A DNA stretch of 41,200 nucleotides from CAVQGZ01 sp964356295 (GTDB taxonomy: Bacteria; Actinomycetota; Actinomycetes; Jiangellales; Jiangellaceae): NCBI GenBank assembly GCA_964356295.1, contig CAYHHE010000018.1, positions 1 to 41,200 of the forward strand, given 5' to 3'. Under the pieces are notes generated by a model. It was not told the origin of the DNA, searched no databases, and saw only the letters and a program-made list of their open reading frames with translations. The position numbers were made by a program, and so were the translations under genes. Below, piece after piece: positions 1-8,010 of the stretch (positions are counted from its first letter, which is position 1; each line of letters starts with the position of its first letter).

Positions 1-813
1 ATCCCGCTGCAGGCCTACTTCCGGATCAACACCGAGAACATGGGCCAGTTCGAGCGAACCTTGATCATCGTCGACGAGGACGCTTACGTGCACTACGTCG
101 AGGGCTGCACCGCACCGATCTACTCCAGCGACAGCCTGCACTCCGCGGTCGTCGAGATCATCGTGAAGAAGGGCGCCCGCTGCCGGTACACGACCATCCA
201 GAACTGGTCGACCAACGTCTACAACCTGGTGACCAAGCGGGCGGTGGCCCACGAGGGCGCCACCATGGAGTGGGTCGACGGCAACATCGGCTCGAAGATC
301 ACCATGAAGTACCCGGCGATCTACCTGGTTGGCGAGCACGCCAAGGGCGAGACCCTGTCCGTGGCCTTCGCCGGTGAGGGCCAGCACCAGGACGCCGGCG
401 CCAAGATGGTGCACCAGGCGCCCAACACGTCCTCGACGATCATCTCGAAGTCGGTGGCCCGCGGTGGGGGCCGCACGTCCTACCGCGGGCTGGTGCAGGT
501 CGCCGAGGGCGCCAGCGGCAGCGCCAGCACGGTCAAGTGCGACGCGCTGCTGGTCGACACCATCAGCCGGTCCGACACCTATCCCTACGTCGACGTCCGC
601 GAGGACGACGTGTCGATGGGGCATGAGGCGACCGTGTCGAAGGTGAGCGAGGACCAGCTGTTCTACCTGATGAGCCGCGGGATGAACGAGGACGAGGCGA
701 TGGCGATGATCGTGCGTGGCTTCGTCGAGCCCATCGCCCGCGAACTACCCATGGAGTACGCACTGGAGCTGAACCGGCTCATCGAGCTGCAGATGGAGGG
801 CGCCGTCGGATGA
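1..813 (+). CDS. sufB: Fe-S cluster assembly protein SufB (5' truncated by window edge)
   Basis: This is the C-terminal 270 residues of SufB, the scaffold subunit of the SufBCD complex, which builds Fe-S clusters in the cytoplasm. The frame is open from base 1, so the gene starts upstream; the ATG at 40 is internal. Family signatures are visible: YVEGCTAP early in the fragment, the beta-helix core region around GAKMVHQAPNTSS, and the C-terminal helical part with EDQLFYLMSRG and a GFVEPI-like stretch that SufD shares. The TGA stop (811-813) overlaps the sufD ATG by four bases, implying translational coupling. The upstream part, and probably a SufR-type regulator, lie outside the window. The identification is very secure; the missing N-terminus is only an edge effect. 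Confidence 0.97.
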   Translation: MPLQAYFRINTENMGQFERTLIIVDEDAYVHYVEGCTAPIYSSDSLHSAVVEIIVKKGARCRYTTIQNWSTNVYNLVTKRAVAHEGATMEWVDGNIGSKITMKYPAIYLVGEHAKGETLSVAFAGEGQHQDAGAKMVHQAPNTSSTIISKSVARGGGRTSYRGLVQVAEGASGSASTVKCDALLVDTISRSDTYPYVDVREDDVSMGHEATVSKVSEDQLFYLMSRGMNEDEAMAMIVRGFVEPIARELPMEYALELNRLIELQMEGAVG

Positions 814-2024
814 CGACCGCAACAACTGACGAGGTGCCCACCGGCGAGGTCGGCGTCCCGAACCCGATGGCAGCCGGCGTCCCGGCTGCCGGGCACGGGG
901 GCAGCAGCCTTCACCGGACGGCCTCCACCGACCTGGCGCAGCACCCGGTGCCCACCGGGCGGGAGGAAGACTGGCGCTTCACGCCGCTGCGTCGGCTGCG
1001 TGGCCTACTCGACGCCGTGGGTGCTGACGGCACCGTCACCGTCGAGGTGGACGCCCCGGAGCAGGTCGCCGTGGAGTCGTTCACCGGTGCCGCGTCGCGG
1101 GCCGACACGCGACGTGGGTCGTCGGGCTATCTGCCCGTCGATCGACCCAGTGCCCTGGCGTGGCAGGCGAGCGACCAGCTGACGGTGATCACGGTTCCGG
1201 CCGAGGCGAACGTCGAGCAGCCGGTGTTCATCGCCATGCGCGGTACGGGCGCAGCAGGGTCGACGGCCGGTCACGTCGTCATCGAGGCCAGACCGTTCAG
1301 CAAAGCCGTGGTCGTCCTCGACCACGACGGGTCGGCGTCCTACCTCGACAACGTCGAGATCGTCGTCGCAGACAACGCGTCGCTGACCGTGGTGAGCGTC
1401 CAGGACTGGGCCGACGACACCGTGCACCTGTCCCACCACCACGTCCGGGTCGGTCGCGACGCGGCAGTTCGCCACATCTCGATCTCGTTCGGCGGCGACG
1501 TGGTGCGCCAGGGTGCCACGGTCTCCTACGCCGGCCCCGGCGGGGACGTGGAGATGCTCGGCCTGTACTTCGCCGACGCCGGCCAGCACCTCGAGCACCG
1601 GCTCTTCGTCGACCACGACCAGCCGCACTGCCGTAGCAACGTGATGTACAAGGGCGCGCTGCAGGGCGACGGTGCGCACACAGTCTGGGTGGGCGACGTG
1701 CTGATCCGCCCGACGGCGGTCGGCATCGACACCTACGAGCTCAACCGCAACCTGGTCCTCACCGATGGCACCCGCGCCGACTCGGTGCCGAACCTCGAGA
1801 TCGAGACCGGTGACATCGAAGGTGCGGGGCACGCCAGCGCGACGGGCCGTTTCGACGACGAGCAGCTGTTCTACCTGCAGGCTCGCGGTATCCCGGCCGA
1901 CGAAGCCCGCCGGCTGGTCGTGCGGGGCTTCTTCGCCGAGCTCATCAACCGGATCGGCGTCCCGCAGCTCGTCGAGCGCCTCATCACCAAGGTGGAGGCC
2001 GAGCTCGAAGGGTCGGTGGCATGA
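810..2024 (+). CDS. sufD: Fe-S cluster assembly protein SufD
   Basis: SufD, 404 residues, is the partner of SufB in the SufBC2D scaffold. The C-terminal half carries the beta-helix and the closing motif (GRFDDEQLFYLQARGIP, then a VVRGFFAEL-like stretch) that parallels the end of SufB. The N-terminal ~60 residues are low-complexity, followed by the EDWRFTPL element typical of SufD N-termini. The ATG at 810 overlaps the sufB stop (ATGA), and the stop at 2022-2024 overlaps the next ATG in the same way, so sufB, sufD and the Rieske gene read as one coupled unit. Length and position fit the actinobacterial family. Confidence 0.96.
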   Translation: MTTATTDEVPTGEVGVPNPMAAGVPAAGHGGSSLHRTASTDLAQHPVPTGREEDWRFTPLRRLRGLLDAVGADGTVTVEVDAPEQVAVESFTGAASRADTRRGSSGYLPVDRPSALAWQASDQLTVITVPAEANVEQPVFIAMRGTGAAGSTAGHVVIEARPFSKAVVVLDHDGSASYLDNVEIVVADNASLTVVSVQDWADDTVHLSHHHVRVGRDAAVRHISISFGGDVVRQGATVSYAGPGGDVEMLGLYFADAGQHLEHRLFVDHDQPHCRSNVMYKGALQGDGAHTVWVGDVLIRPTAVGIDTYELNRNLVLTDGTRADSVPNLEIETGDIEGAGHASATGRFDDEQLFYLQARGIPADEARRLVVRGFFAELINRIGVPQLVERLITKVEAELEGSVA

Positions 2025-2347
2025 CCTTCCACCGGGCGTGCGACCTCGATGACATCGCGTCGGCGGGAGTGCTGGCCACCGACATCGACGGCGAGCCGGT
2101 CGCGCTGGTGCGCAGCCAGGGCGAGGTGTTCGCCATCTCCGACATCTGCTCGCATGCCGACGTCCCGCTGTCGGAGGGCGACGTGACCGACTGCGAGATC
2201 GAGTGCTGGCTGCACGGCTCCCGCTTCGACCTGCGCACCGGCAAGCCGACCGGCCCGCCCGCGTCCACGCCCGTGCCCGTCTACCCGGTGCGCGTGCAGG
2301 ACGGCGAGGTGTACGTCGACGTGTCCCGCCCCCTCAACCTGACCTGA
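2021..2347 (+). CDS. Rieske [2Fe-2S] ferredoxin within the suf operon
   Basis: A 108-residue single-domain Rieske protein of the non-heme-oxygenase ferredoxin type. Both cluster-binding boxes are visible: CSHADVPLSEG (Cys-x-His) and CWLHGSRFD (Cys-x2-His), separated by the usual ~17 residues. There is no signal peptide or membrane segment, so it should act as a soluble cytoplasmic electron carrier. It lies between sufD and sufC and overlaps sufD by four bases. Rieske genes at this place are common in actinobacterial suf operons, but their role is not firmly established. An electron-donor function in cluster assembly is inference; annotation as a dioxygenase ferredoxin would rest only on family resemblance. 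Confidence 0.92.
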   Translation: MTFHRACDLDDIASAGVLATDIDGEPVALVRSQGEVFAISDICSHADVPLSEGDVTDCEIECWLHGSRFDLRTGKPTGPPASTPVPVYPVRVQDGEVYVDVSRPLNLT

Positions 2348-2371
2348 CCCGAGCGAACCCAGGAGACGACT

Positions 2372-3130
2372 GTGGCAACCCTCGAGATCCGTGACCTGCA
2401 CGTGTCGGTCGACACCGACGCCGGCGGCAAGGAGATCCTGCGTGGCGTGAACCTCACCGTGGGGGAGGGACAGACCCACGCGATCATGGGCCCCAACGGG
2501 TCCGGCAAGTCCACCCTGGCGTACTCCATCGCCGGACACCCGAAGTACACGATCACCTCGGGCAGCGTGACGCTGGACGGCGAGGACCTGCTGGCCATGA
2601 CCGTGGACGAGCGCGCCCGCGCCGGGCTGTTCCTGGCCATGCAGTACCCCGTCGAGGTGCCCGGGGTGTCGGTGTCGAACTTCCTGCGCAGCGCCAAGTC
2701 GGCCGTCGCGGGCGAGGCACCGAAGCTGCGCACCTGGGTCAAGGAGGTCAAGGCCGCGATGGGTGAGTTGGCCATGGACCCCGCGTTCGCCGAGCGGGAC
2801 GTCAACGCCGGGTTCTCCGGGGGCGAGAAGAAGCGCCACGAGATCCTGCAGATGGAGCTGCTGGACCCGAAGGTCGCCATCCTCGACGAGACCGACTCCG
2901 GGCTGGACATCGACGCCCTGCGGGTCGTCGCCGAGGGCGTCAACCGGTTCCGCTCCCGCCCGAACAAGAGCGTGCTGCTCATCACCCACTACACGCGGAT
3001 CCTGCGCTACATCACCCCGGACTTCGTCCACGTGTTCGTCGATGGCCGCATCGCCGAGGAGGGTGGGCCGGAGCTGGCCGAGAAGCTCGAGGCCGAGGGC
3101 TACGTCTCCTACGTTGGGGCGAAGGCCTGA
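2372..3130 (+). CDS. sufC: Fe-S cluster assembly ATPase SufC
   Basis: SufC, 252 residues, is the ABC-type ATPase that drives conformational change in SufBCD. Visible motifs are Walker A GPNGSGKST, the SufC-type signature FSGGEKKR, Walker B VAILDETDSGLD and an H-loop ITHYTRIL. SufC proteins typically have DETDSGLD rather than DEPTSGLD, which separates this gene from transporter ATPases. It starts with GTG at 2372, preceded by AGGAG at 2361-2365. A 24-base gap separates it from the Rieske gene, so it remains in the operon. Confidence 0.97.
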   Translation: MATLEIRDLHVSVDTDAGGKEILRGVNLTVGEGQTHAIMGPNGSGKSTLAYSIAGHPKYTITSGSVTLDGEDLLAMTVDERARAGLFLAMQYPVEVPGVSVSNFLRSAKSAVAGEAPKLRTWVKEVKAAMGELAMDPAFAERDVNAGFSGGEKKRHEILQMELLDPKVAILDETDSGLDIDALRVVAEGVNRFRSRPNKSVLLITHYTRILRYITPDFVHVFVDGRIAEEGGPELAEKLEAEGYVSYVGAKA

Positions 3131-3161
3131 GGGGTCGTTCCGGGCGGACGGGAGGTCGAGC

Positions 3162-4457
3162 ATGACAGCGGTGGACGCACCCGCCGCGACGCGGCTGGAT
3201 GTCGCCCGGGTTCGGGCCGACGTCCCCATCCTTACCCGTACGTCGCGCACCGGCCGGCCGCTGGTGTACCTGGACTCGGCCGCCACCTCACAGAAGCCGA
3301 CCGCCGTGATCGAGGCGGTGGACGAGTACTACCGGTCGCACAACGCCGCGGTGCACCGAGGTGCCCACCAGCTCGCGGAGGAGGCCACCGCTGCCTACGA
3401 GGGCGCGCGGGCCACCATCGCACGGTTCGTCGGGGGACGCCCCGGCGAGGTCGTCATCACCCGCAACGCGACCGAGGCGCTGAACCTGCTGACCTACTCG
3501 ATCGGCAACGCCTCGCAGTCCGGTGCCTCCGGGCCGGAGGTGGACCCGCGGTTGCGCCTGCGTCCCGGTGACGAGGTCTGCATCACCGAGATGGAGCACC
3601 ACGCCAACCTCGTCCCCTGGCAGGAGCTCTGCCGGCGCACCGGGGCGACCCTGCGTTGGATCCCGATGCAGCCCGACGGCACGCTCGACCTCACCGATCT
3701 CGACACCCTGGTCGGGCCGCGGACGAAGGTGCTGTCGTTCGTCCACCAGTCCAACGTCGTGGGCACGATCAACCCGGTCGACGTGTTGCGCGAGCGCGCC
3801 CGTGAGGTCGGCGCGCTGGTGTTCCTCGACGCCTGCCAGTCGGTCCCGCACCGCAGCATCGACGTGGGTGCTCTCGGCGTGGACGCCGTCGCGTTCAGCG
3901 GGCACAAGATGCTCGGGCCGACCGGCGTCGGGGTGCTCTGGGCGCGGCGGAAGCTGCTGGAGGCCATGCCCCCCTTCAACACCGGCGGATCCATGATCGA
4001 GATGGTCACCATGGAGGCCTCCACCTACGCCCCGCCACCGTTGCGTTTCGAGGCCGGTACGCCACCGATCGCCCAGGCCGTGGGTCTGGCGGCGGCCTGC
4101 GACTACCTCACCGGGCTCGGCATGGACGCGGTCGAGGACCACGTGCTCGGCCTGACCCATCAGGCCATCGAGGGTCTCCAGGCGCTCGGCGGGGTGCGGC
4201 TGCTCGGGCAGGCGCCCGACCGCGGGCCGGTGGTCGCCTTCGACGTCGAGGGGGTCCACCCGCACGACGTGGCCCAGGTGCTCGACTCCGAAGGGGTCGC
4301 CGTACGGGCAGGCCATCACTGCGCGTGGCCACTTCACCGGGTGTTCGGGATGCAGGCCTCGGCCCGCGCGTCCTTCGCGGTCTACAACGACGAGTCCGAC
4401 GTTCAGGCGCTGCTGGCCGCCGTACTCGTGGCACAGCGCTTCTTCGGGGTGGGCTGA
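3162..4457 (+). CDS. sufS: Cysteine desulfurase SufS
   Basis: A PLP-dependent group II cysteine desulfurase of 431 residues, supplying persulfide sulfur for cluster assembly. The PLP lysine is K249 in FSGHKMLGPTGVG. The substrate-region histidines lie in EMEHHANLVPWQ, and the catalytic cysteine is C387 in VRAGHHCAWP. The frame is open well upstream of the start, but the ATG at 3162 follows GGGAGGTCGAG at the right distance and gives the usual SufS length, so it is chosen over earlier in-frame codons. The partner SufU follows after only three bases, matching the SufS-SufU pairing known from Gram-positive bacteria. Confidence 0.97.
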   Translation: MTAVDAPAATRLDVARVRADVPILTRTSRTGRPLVYLDSAATSQKPTAVIEAVDEYYRSHNAAVHRGAHQLAEEATAAYEGARATIARFVGGRPGEVVITRNATEALNLLTYSIGNASQSGASGPEVDPRLRLRPGDEVCITEMEHHANLVPWQELCRRTGATLRWIPMQPDGTLDLTDLDTLVGPRTKVLSFVHQSNVVGTINPVDVLRERAREVGALVFLDACQSVPHRSIDVGALGVDAVAFSGHKMLGPTGVGVLWARRKLLEAMPPFNTGGSMIEMVTMEASTYAPPPLRFEAGTPPIAQAVGLAAACDYLTGLGMDAVEDHVLGLTHQAIEGLQALGGVRLLGQAPDRGPVVAFDVEGVHPHDVAQVLDSEGVAVRAGHHCAWPLHRVFGMQASARASFAVYNDESDVQALLAAVLVAQRFFGVG

Positions 4458-4460
4458 GCC

Positions 4461-4943
4461 GTGGGAGGCCTGGAGAGCCTGTACTCCGAGATAATCCTCG
4501 ACCACTACCGCACCCCCCACGGGCGTGGGCTGCGTGAGCCGTTCGACGGGGAGTCCCACCAGGTCAACCCGTTGTGCGGCGACGAGATCACCCTGCGGGT
4601 CAGCCTCGACCGGTCCAACGGCCAGCAGGTGGTGCGTGACGTGTCCTACCAGGCCACCGGGTGCTCGATCAGCCAGGCGTCGGCGTCCGTGCTGCACGAC
4701 CTCGTCGCTGGTCAGCCTGTCGCGCGTGCCCGGGAGTGCCTGCAGGGGGTGCGCACCATGCTGCTGGAGCGGACCGGCGAGGAGCCGGACGAGGACTTGC
4801 TCGAGGATGCCGTGGCATTCGCGGGAGTCGCCCGCTTCCCCGCTCGGGTGAAGTGCGCGCTGCTGCCGTGGGCGGCGTTCACCGACGCGATGACCCGGGC
4901 CGGGGTGGCTGTCCGGGCTGACACCGAAGAGGAGCACGAATGA
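4461..4943 (+). CDS. sufU: Zinc-dependent sulfur transfer protein SufU
   Basis: A 160-residue SufU/IscU-like protein that accepts sulfur from SufS. The expected ligand set is present: C39 and D41 in NPLCGDE, C68 in ATGCSISQASAS, and C132 in FPARVKCALLPW. The insertion between the second and third cysteines (positions ~75-125) marks SufU rather than IscU. It begins with GTG three bases after the sufS stop, and its stop overlaps the start of the next gene (ATGA). In characterised Firmicutes, SufU is a Zn-bound sulfurtransferase rather than the scaffold; the SufBCD genes here fit that role. Confidence 0.95.
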   Translation: MGGLESLYSEIILDHYRTPHGRGLREPFDGESHQVNPLCGDEITLRVSLDRSNGQQVVRDVSYQATGCSISQASASVLHDLVAGQPVARARECLQGVRTMLLERTGEEPDEDLLEDAVAFAGVARFPARVKCALLPWAAFTDAMTRAGVAVRADTEEEHE

Positions 4944-5266
4944 GCACGACGACCGTCGACGACGTCACCGAGGCCATGCGCGACGTCGTGGACCCCGAGC
5001 TGGGCATCAACGTGGTCGACCTCGGCCTGGTCTACGGCGTCCACCTGGACGCCGGCGCCGCTGGCGAGACCACCGCGAGCATCGACATGACCCTGACCAG
5101 CGCCGCCTGCCCGCTGACCGACGTCATCGAGGACCAGACGGCGTCTGCGCTGAGCGGGATCGTGGACAACTACCGCATCAACTGGGTGTGGATGCCGCCG
5201 TGGGGCCCGGACAAGATCACCGAGGATGGCCGCGAGCAGCTGCGCGCGCTTGGCTTCAACGTCTGA
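4940..5266 (+). CDS. sufT: SufT / MIP18-family metal-sulfur cluster assembly factor
   Basis: A 108-residue DUF59/MIP18 domain protein. It has the DPELGINVVDLGLVYG opening, the TLTSAACPLTDVIEDQ segment with the conserved cysteine, and a WMPPWGPDKITEDG C-terminus typical of the family. SufT-type proteins help Fe-S cluster maturation or transfer under high demand. It overlaps sufU by four bases and is the last gene of the operon; the facing gene starts its stop codon at 5440. Confidence 0.94.
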   Translation: MSTTTVDDVTEAMRDVVDPELGINVVDLGLVYGVHLDAGAAGETTASIDMTLTSAACPLTDVIEDQTASALSGIVDNYRINWVWMPPWGPDKITEDGREQLRALGFNV

Positions 5267-5339
5267 CCCACCCGGCGCGCCCTCTCGCTGCCCGCGGGCA
5301 TGCTCGGGATCGGGCGCACGGTTGCTGCGGTGCAGCAGA

Positions 5340-5418
5340 ACACACATAGTGGGCTGCGCGGGGGAGACGTGAGCGCATCCGCGCAGGTCACGGTGATCTT
5401 CGCGACCACTATGTGTGT
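5340..5418. repeat. Nested palindrome between convergent operons
   Basis: Two 13-base arms, ACACACATAGTGG at 5340-5352 and CCACTATGTGTGT at 5406-5418, are perfect reverse complements around a 53-base centre. Inside lies a second perfect pair, CTGCGCGG (5354-5361) and CCGCGCAG (5379-5386), with a 17-base loop. It sits between the end of the suf operon and the end of the ecfT-like gene, so it could be a bidirectional terminator. The AT-rich outer arms are unusual for this GC-rich context and could instead mark a small dispersed repeat. No coding gene fits here. Confidence 0.8.
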
Positions 5419-5439
5419 CCCGTCGGTACGCCCCGCCGC

Positions 5440-6075
5440 TCAGTCGTCGAGCCCGCGCGCGGTCATCGCCTCCCCCAGCCCGTCAGCCCGGCGCAACGTG
5501 CGCACCACGAGCGGGACGCCGTAGGTGCGCGGGTCCAGCGGCAGGCCCCGCGCCCGGTGCGCCTGGCGCACCTCGGCTGCCAGGCCGGCCACCAGCGGCA
5601 CCGCCCGGATGCCCAGGGCGAGCAGCAGGGCAACCCGGTCGGGATCGACCCCGACCCGACGTAGCGGGGAGACAGCGGTGGCGAACGTGGCGAGCATGGC
5701 GCTGACACGGGTGGTGACTGTCACGAGCCCGGCCAGTGCGACGGCGACCACGAGGGAGCCGACGCTGACCACCGCGCGCTCCAGCCCGGCCAGCCACCAC
5801 TGCAGAGCCAGGAGCACCACGGCGAACCAGCGCAGCGGCCACACCTGAGCCACGGCAACGCGGACGCCCACCCGGGCCAGGCCGTATCCCGCGACGGCCG
5901 CGGCGGCACCGATCGCCACCCCGGCAAGCGACGAGGCGACCACCACGGCGGTCAGCAGCACCGCGAGGCCCAGCAGCTTCCATCCGGCGGGCAGGCGGTG
6001 CAGCACCGAGTCCCCGGGCTGGAAGAGCCCCGGTGGGTCGAAGCCCTGGCGGCGGGCGGTCATGGAGGTGGCCAT
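5440..6075 (-). CDS. bioN: ECF transporter transmembrane subunit EcfT (BioN-like)
   Basis: A 211-residue membrane protein, the T-component of an energy-coupling factor importer that couples ATPase subunits to a substrate-binding S-component. Several hydrophobic segments occupy residues ~30-120. The C-terminal cytoplasmic region shows two Ala-Arg-Gly coupling motifs, in RQAHRARGLPLD and EAMTARGLDD, as expected for EcfT. The ATG at 6075 shares one base with the stop of the upstream ATPase gene (TGATG), indicating tight coupling. Because bioY lies about 4.4 kb upstream on the same strand, the most likely complex is BioMNY. A group II ECF role serving other S-components is possible. Confidence 0.88.
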   Translation of the reverse strand: MATSMTARRQGFDPPGLFQPGDSVLHRLPAGWKLLGLAVLLTAVVVASSLAGVAIGAAAAVAGYGLARVGVRVAVAQVWPLRWFAVVLLALQWWLAGLERAVVSVGSLVVAVALAGLVTVTTRVSAMLATFATAVSPLRRVGVDPDRVALLLALGIRAVPLVAGLAAEVRQAHRARGLPLDPRTYGVPLVVRTLRRADGLGEAMTARGLDD

Positions 6076-6749
6076 CAGCCCACCAGCGCCCGGTAGGCCG
6101 CCAGGGCCTCCGGCGGGGCCGCGTCGACGACCACCCGACCGGACTCGAAGACCAGCACCCGGTCGAACTCCTCCAGGGTGTCCAGGTCGTGGGTGACCAT
6201 GACCAGCCGCTGCGGCAGCCCCAGCAGGATCCGCAGCACCCGGCGGGTGTTGCGCAGGTCGAGCAGCGTCGTCGGCTCGTCGCACACCAGCACGTCCGGC
6301 TGCGCCACCAGCACGCTGGCCAGCGCCAGCAGCTGCTTCTCCCCGCCCGAGAGCAGATGCGAGGGACGGTCGTCGAAGCCGACCAGCCCCACCGCGGCCA
6401 ATGCGTCGGCGACCCGCGCGGCACGCTCCTGCGCGGGCAGCGAGTGCCGCCGCAGGCTCAACGCGACGTCCTCGGCCACGGTGGGCATGACGATCTGCGC
6501 GTCGGGGTCGGTGAACACGAACCCGACGCGTCGCCGAACCGCAGCCCCGTCGCGGCGGGTGTCCAGGTCGTCCACGCTCACCGTGCCCCGATCCGGGACG
6601 ACGAGGCCGTTGAGCAGGCGCGCGAACGTCGACTTGCCCGACCCGTTCGCCCCCACCACACCGATGCGGTGCTCGGCGAGGTCGAGCTCCAGCCCGTCGA
6701 GCACGAGGCGCCCCCCGAGGCGGTGGCTGACCTGCCGGACGCGGATCAT
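6075..6749 (-). CDS. bioM: ECF transporter ATPase (BioM/CbiO-like)
   Basis: A 224-residue ABC ATPase of the cobalt/biotin ECF type. Motifs: Walker A VGANGSGKST, a Q-loop region GFVFTDPDAQIV, signature LLSGGEKQLLA, Walker B VLVCDEPTT, and H-loop MVTHDLDTL. The FTDPDAQIV stretch resembles the FQ(N/D)PD.Q element of CbiO/EcfA proteins. The ATG at 6749 overlaps the thiolase stop by four bases (ATGA), and its own stop overlaps the ecfT start. Only one ECF ATPase gene is visible, as in bioMNY systems, so it would work as a homodimer. Confidence 0.88.
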   Translation of the reverse strand: MIRVRQVSHRLGGRLVLDGLELDLAEHRIGVVGANGSGKSTFARLLNGLVVPDRGTVSVDDLDTRRDGAAVRRRVGFVFTDPDAQIVMPTVAEDVALSLRRHSLPAQERAARVADALAAVGLVGFDDRPSHLLSGGEKQLLALASVLVAQPDVLVCDEPTTLLDLRNTRRVLRILLGLPQRLVMVTHDLDTLEEFDRVLVFESGRVVVDAAPPEALAAYRALVG

Positions 6750-7903
6750 CCGCGGCCCGCGGCCACGAGCTCGACGACCACGGCCACCCCTTGGCCGCCG
6801 CCGGCGGACACAGCGGCAACCGCGTACGGACGCACCGGGTCGACCCGGCCCTGCCGCACGAGCCGGCTGAACAGCCGGACGACTCCGACCGCTCCGGAGG
6901 CACCCCACGGGTGGCCCAGGGCCAGCGCACCACCGTCGAGGCAGACCCGCTCCTCGTCGAGCCCGAGGGCGTCGACCCCGGCGAGGACCTGCCCGGCGAA
7001 GGCCTCGACGATCTCGACGCTGCCCAGGTCGTCGACCCCGATGCCGGCACGGTCGAGCGCCTGGCGGGTGGCCGGGACGAGCCCGAGACCGCACCGGGCG
7101 GGGTCCACGCCGGCGGTCGCGGTGGCGACGACCCGCAGCCCGGGCCAGCCCCGTGCGGCGCGCACCCGTTCCGGCACGACCGCGACGGCGGCCGCCCCGT
7201 CGCTGATCCCGCACGAGTTCCCGGCGGTGACCGTCCCGCCGGTGACGAACGCCGCAGGCAGCCGCCGCAGCCGCTGCTCGGTGATCGGGCGTGGCCGGTC
7301 GTCGTCGGCGACCCCGCCGACCGGGACGATCTCTCCCTCGAACCATCCAGCCTCCCGGGCGGACAGAGCCCGGGCGTGGCTGCGGGCGGCGTAGGCGTCC
7401 TGCCGCGCCCGGGTGATCCCGGCCTCGGCGGCGACCGTCTCGGCCGCCAGGCCCATGTCTGGGTCGCCGGAGTCGACGGGGGCGAACCGGGCCCGCCCCG
7501 GCGGCGCCTGTGACGCGCTCTCCGCGCCACCGGCCAGGACCAGCTCACCGTGGCCCGCCCGAACCAGCGCGCAGGCCAGCACGATCGCGTCCAGCCCGCT
7601 GGCACACTGCCGGTCGACGGTGACCCCGGGCACGCCGTCGCCGAGGCCGGCCTGCAGGGCCGCGACCCGCCCCAGCGCGCCGTCGGGTCCGCGGGAGCTG
7701 CCGAGCAGGACGTCGGCCACCGGCGGGAGTCCCGGTCCCAGGTCGTCCAGCACTGCCCTGAGCACGACCGCAGCCAGCGCCTCCGGTGGGCACCCGGCAA
7801 GGGCCCGGCCCGCGGTACCGATGGGCGTGCGCCGCGCCGCCACCACCACCGGGCTGAGGTCATCGACGCCGGGTGCGGCGCGGCGCCGGTGATCTGCGGA
7901 CAT
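6746..7903 (-). CDS. Thiolase-family protein with atypical active site
   Basis: A 385-residue thiolase-superfamily protein. The acylated nucleophile is present (C100 in VDRQCASGLDA), as are the GNSCGISDGA segment and the histidine motif (H331 in LGHPWGASGA). Two usual catalytic residues are changed. The Asn of the NEAFA motif is Val (V299 in EIVEAFAGQ), and the second catalytic Cys of C-x-G-G-G is Ser (S366 in VSAGGGQG). It may therefore hydrolyse, bind or slowly condense acyl-CoAs rather than act as a standard acetyl-CoA acetyltransferase. It is coupled by overlap to the ECF ATPase gene and has its own TACGCT hexamer 8 nt before the start. Confidence 0.82.
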   Translation of the reverse strand: MSADHRRRAAPGVDDLSPVVVAARRTPIGTAGRALAGCPPEALAAVVLRAVLDDLGPGLPPVADVLLGSSRGPDGALGRVAALQAGLGDGVPGVTVDRQCASGLDAIVLACALVRAGHGELVLAGGAESASQAPPGRARFAPVDSGDPDMGLAAETVAAEAGITRARQDAYAARSHARALSAREAGWFEGEIVPVGGVADDDRPRPITEQRLRRLPAAFVTGGTVTAGNSCGISDGAAAVAVVPERVRAARGWPGLRVVATATAGVDPARCGLGLVPATRQALDRAGIGVDDLGSVEIVEAFAGQVLAGVDALGLDEERVCLDGGALALGHPWGASGAVGVVRLFSRLVRQGRVDPVRPYAVAAVSAGGGQGVAVVVELVAAGRG

Positions 7904-7911
7904 GGCACGTC

Positions 7912-7917
7912 AGCGTA
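7912..7917 (-). promoter_or_regulatory. -10 hexamer for leaderless thiolase-ECF transcript
   Basis: TACGCT on the minus strand, eight bases before the thiolase ATG (7903). This spacing places the transcription start at or next to the start codon. Confidence 0.55.
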
Positions 7918-7989
7918 GGCAAGCCCCGGGACGGGCCGCGAGGATGCTCCTCGTGGCCGAGCGGCAGGTACTCCTCGGATGGCGCTCGC

Positions 7990-8010
7990 AGGCTGACCCC
8001 GGCTCAGCCT
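7990..8010 (-). terminator. Hairpin at the end of the hotdog-like gene
   Basis: AGGCTGA (7990-7996) and TCAGCCT (8004-8010) form a perfect 7-bp stem with a 7-base loop. The right arm contains the stop codon of the minus-strand gene. There is no U-tract, as is usual for high-GC actinobacteria. Confidence 0.5.

Noticed and set aside
5290..5299. Self-complementary GCCCGCGGGC after sufT as a terminator
   Set aside because: No loop is possible without breaking the stem, and a far larger palindrome lies just downstream.
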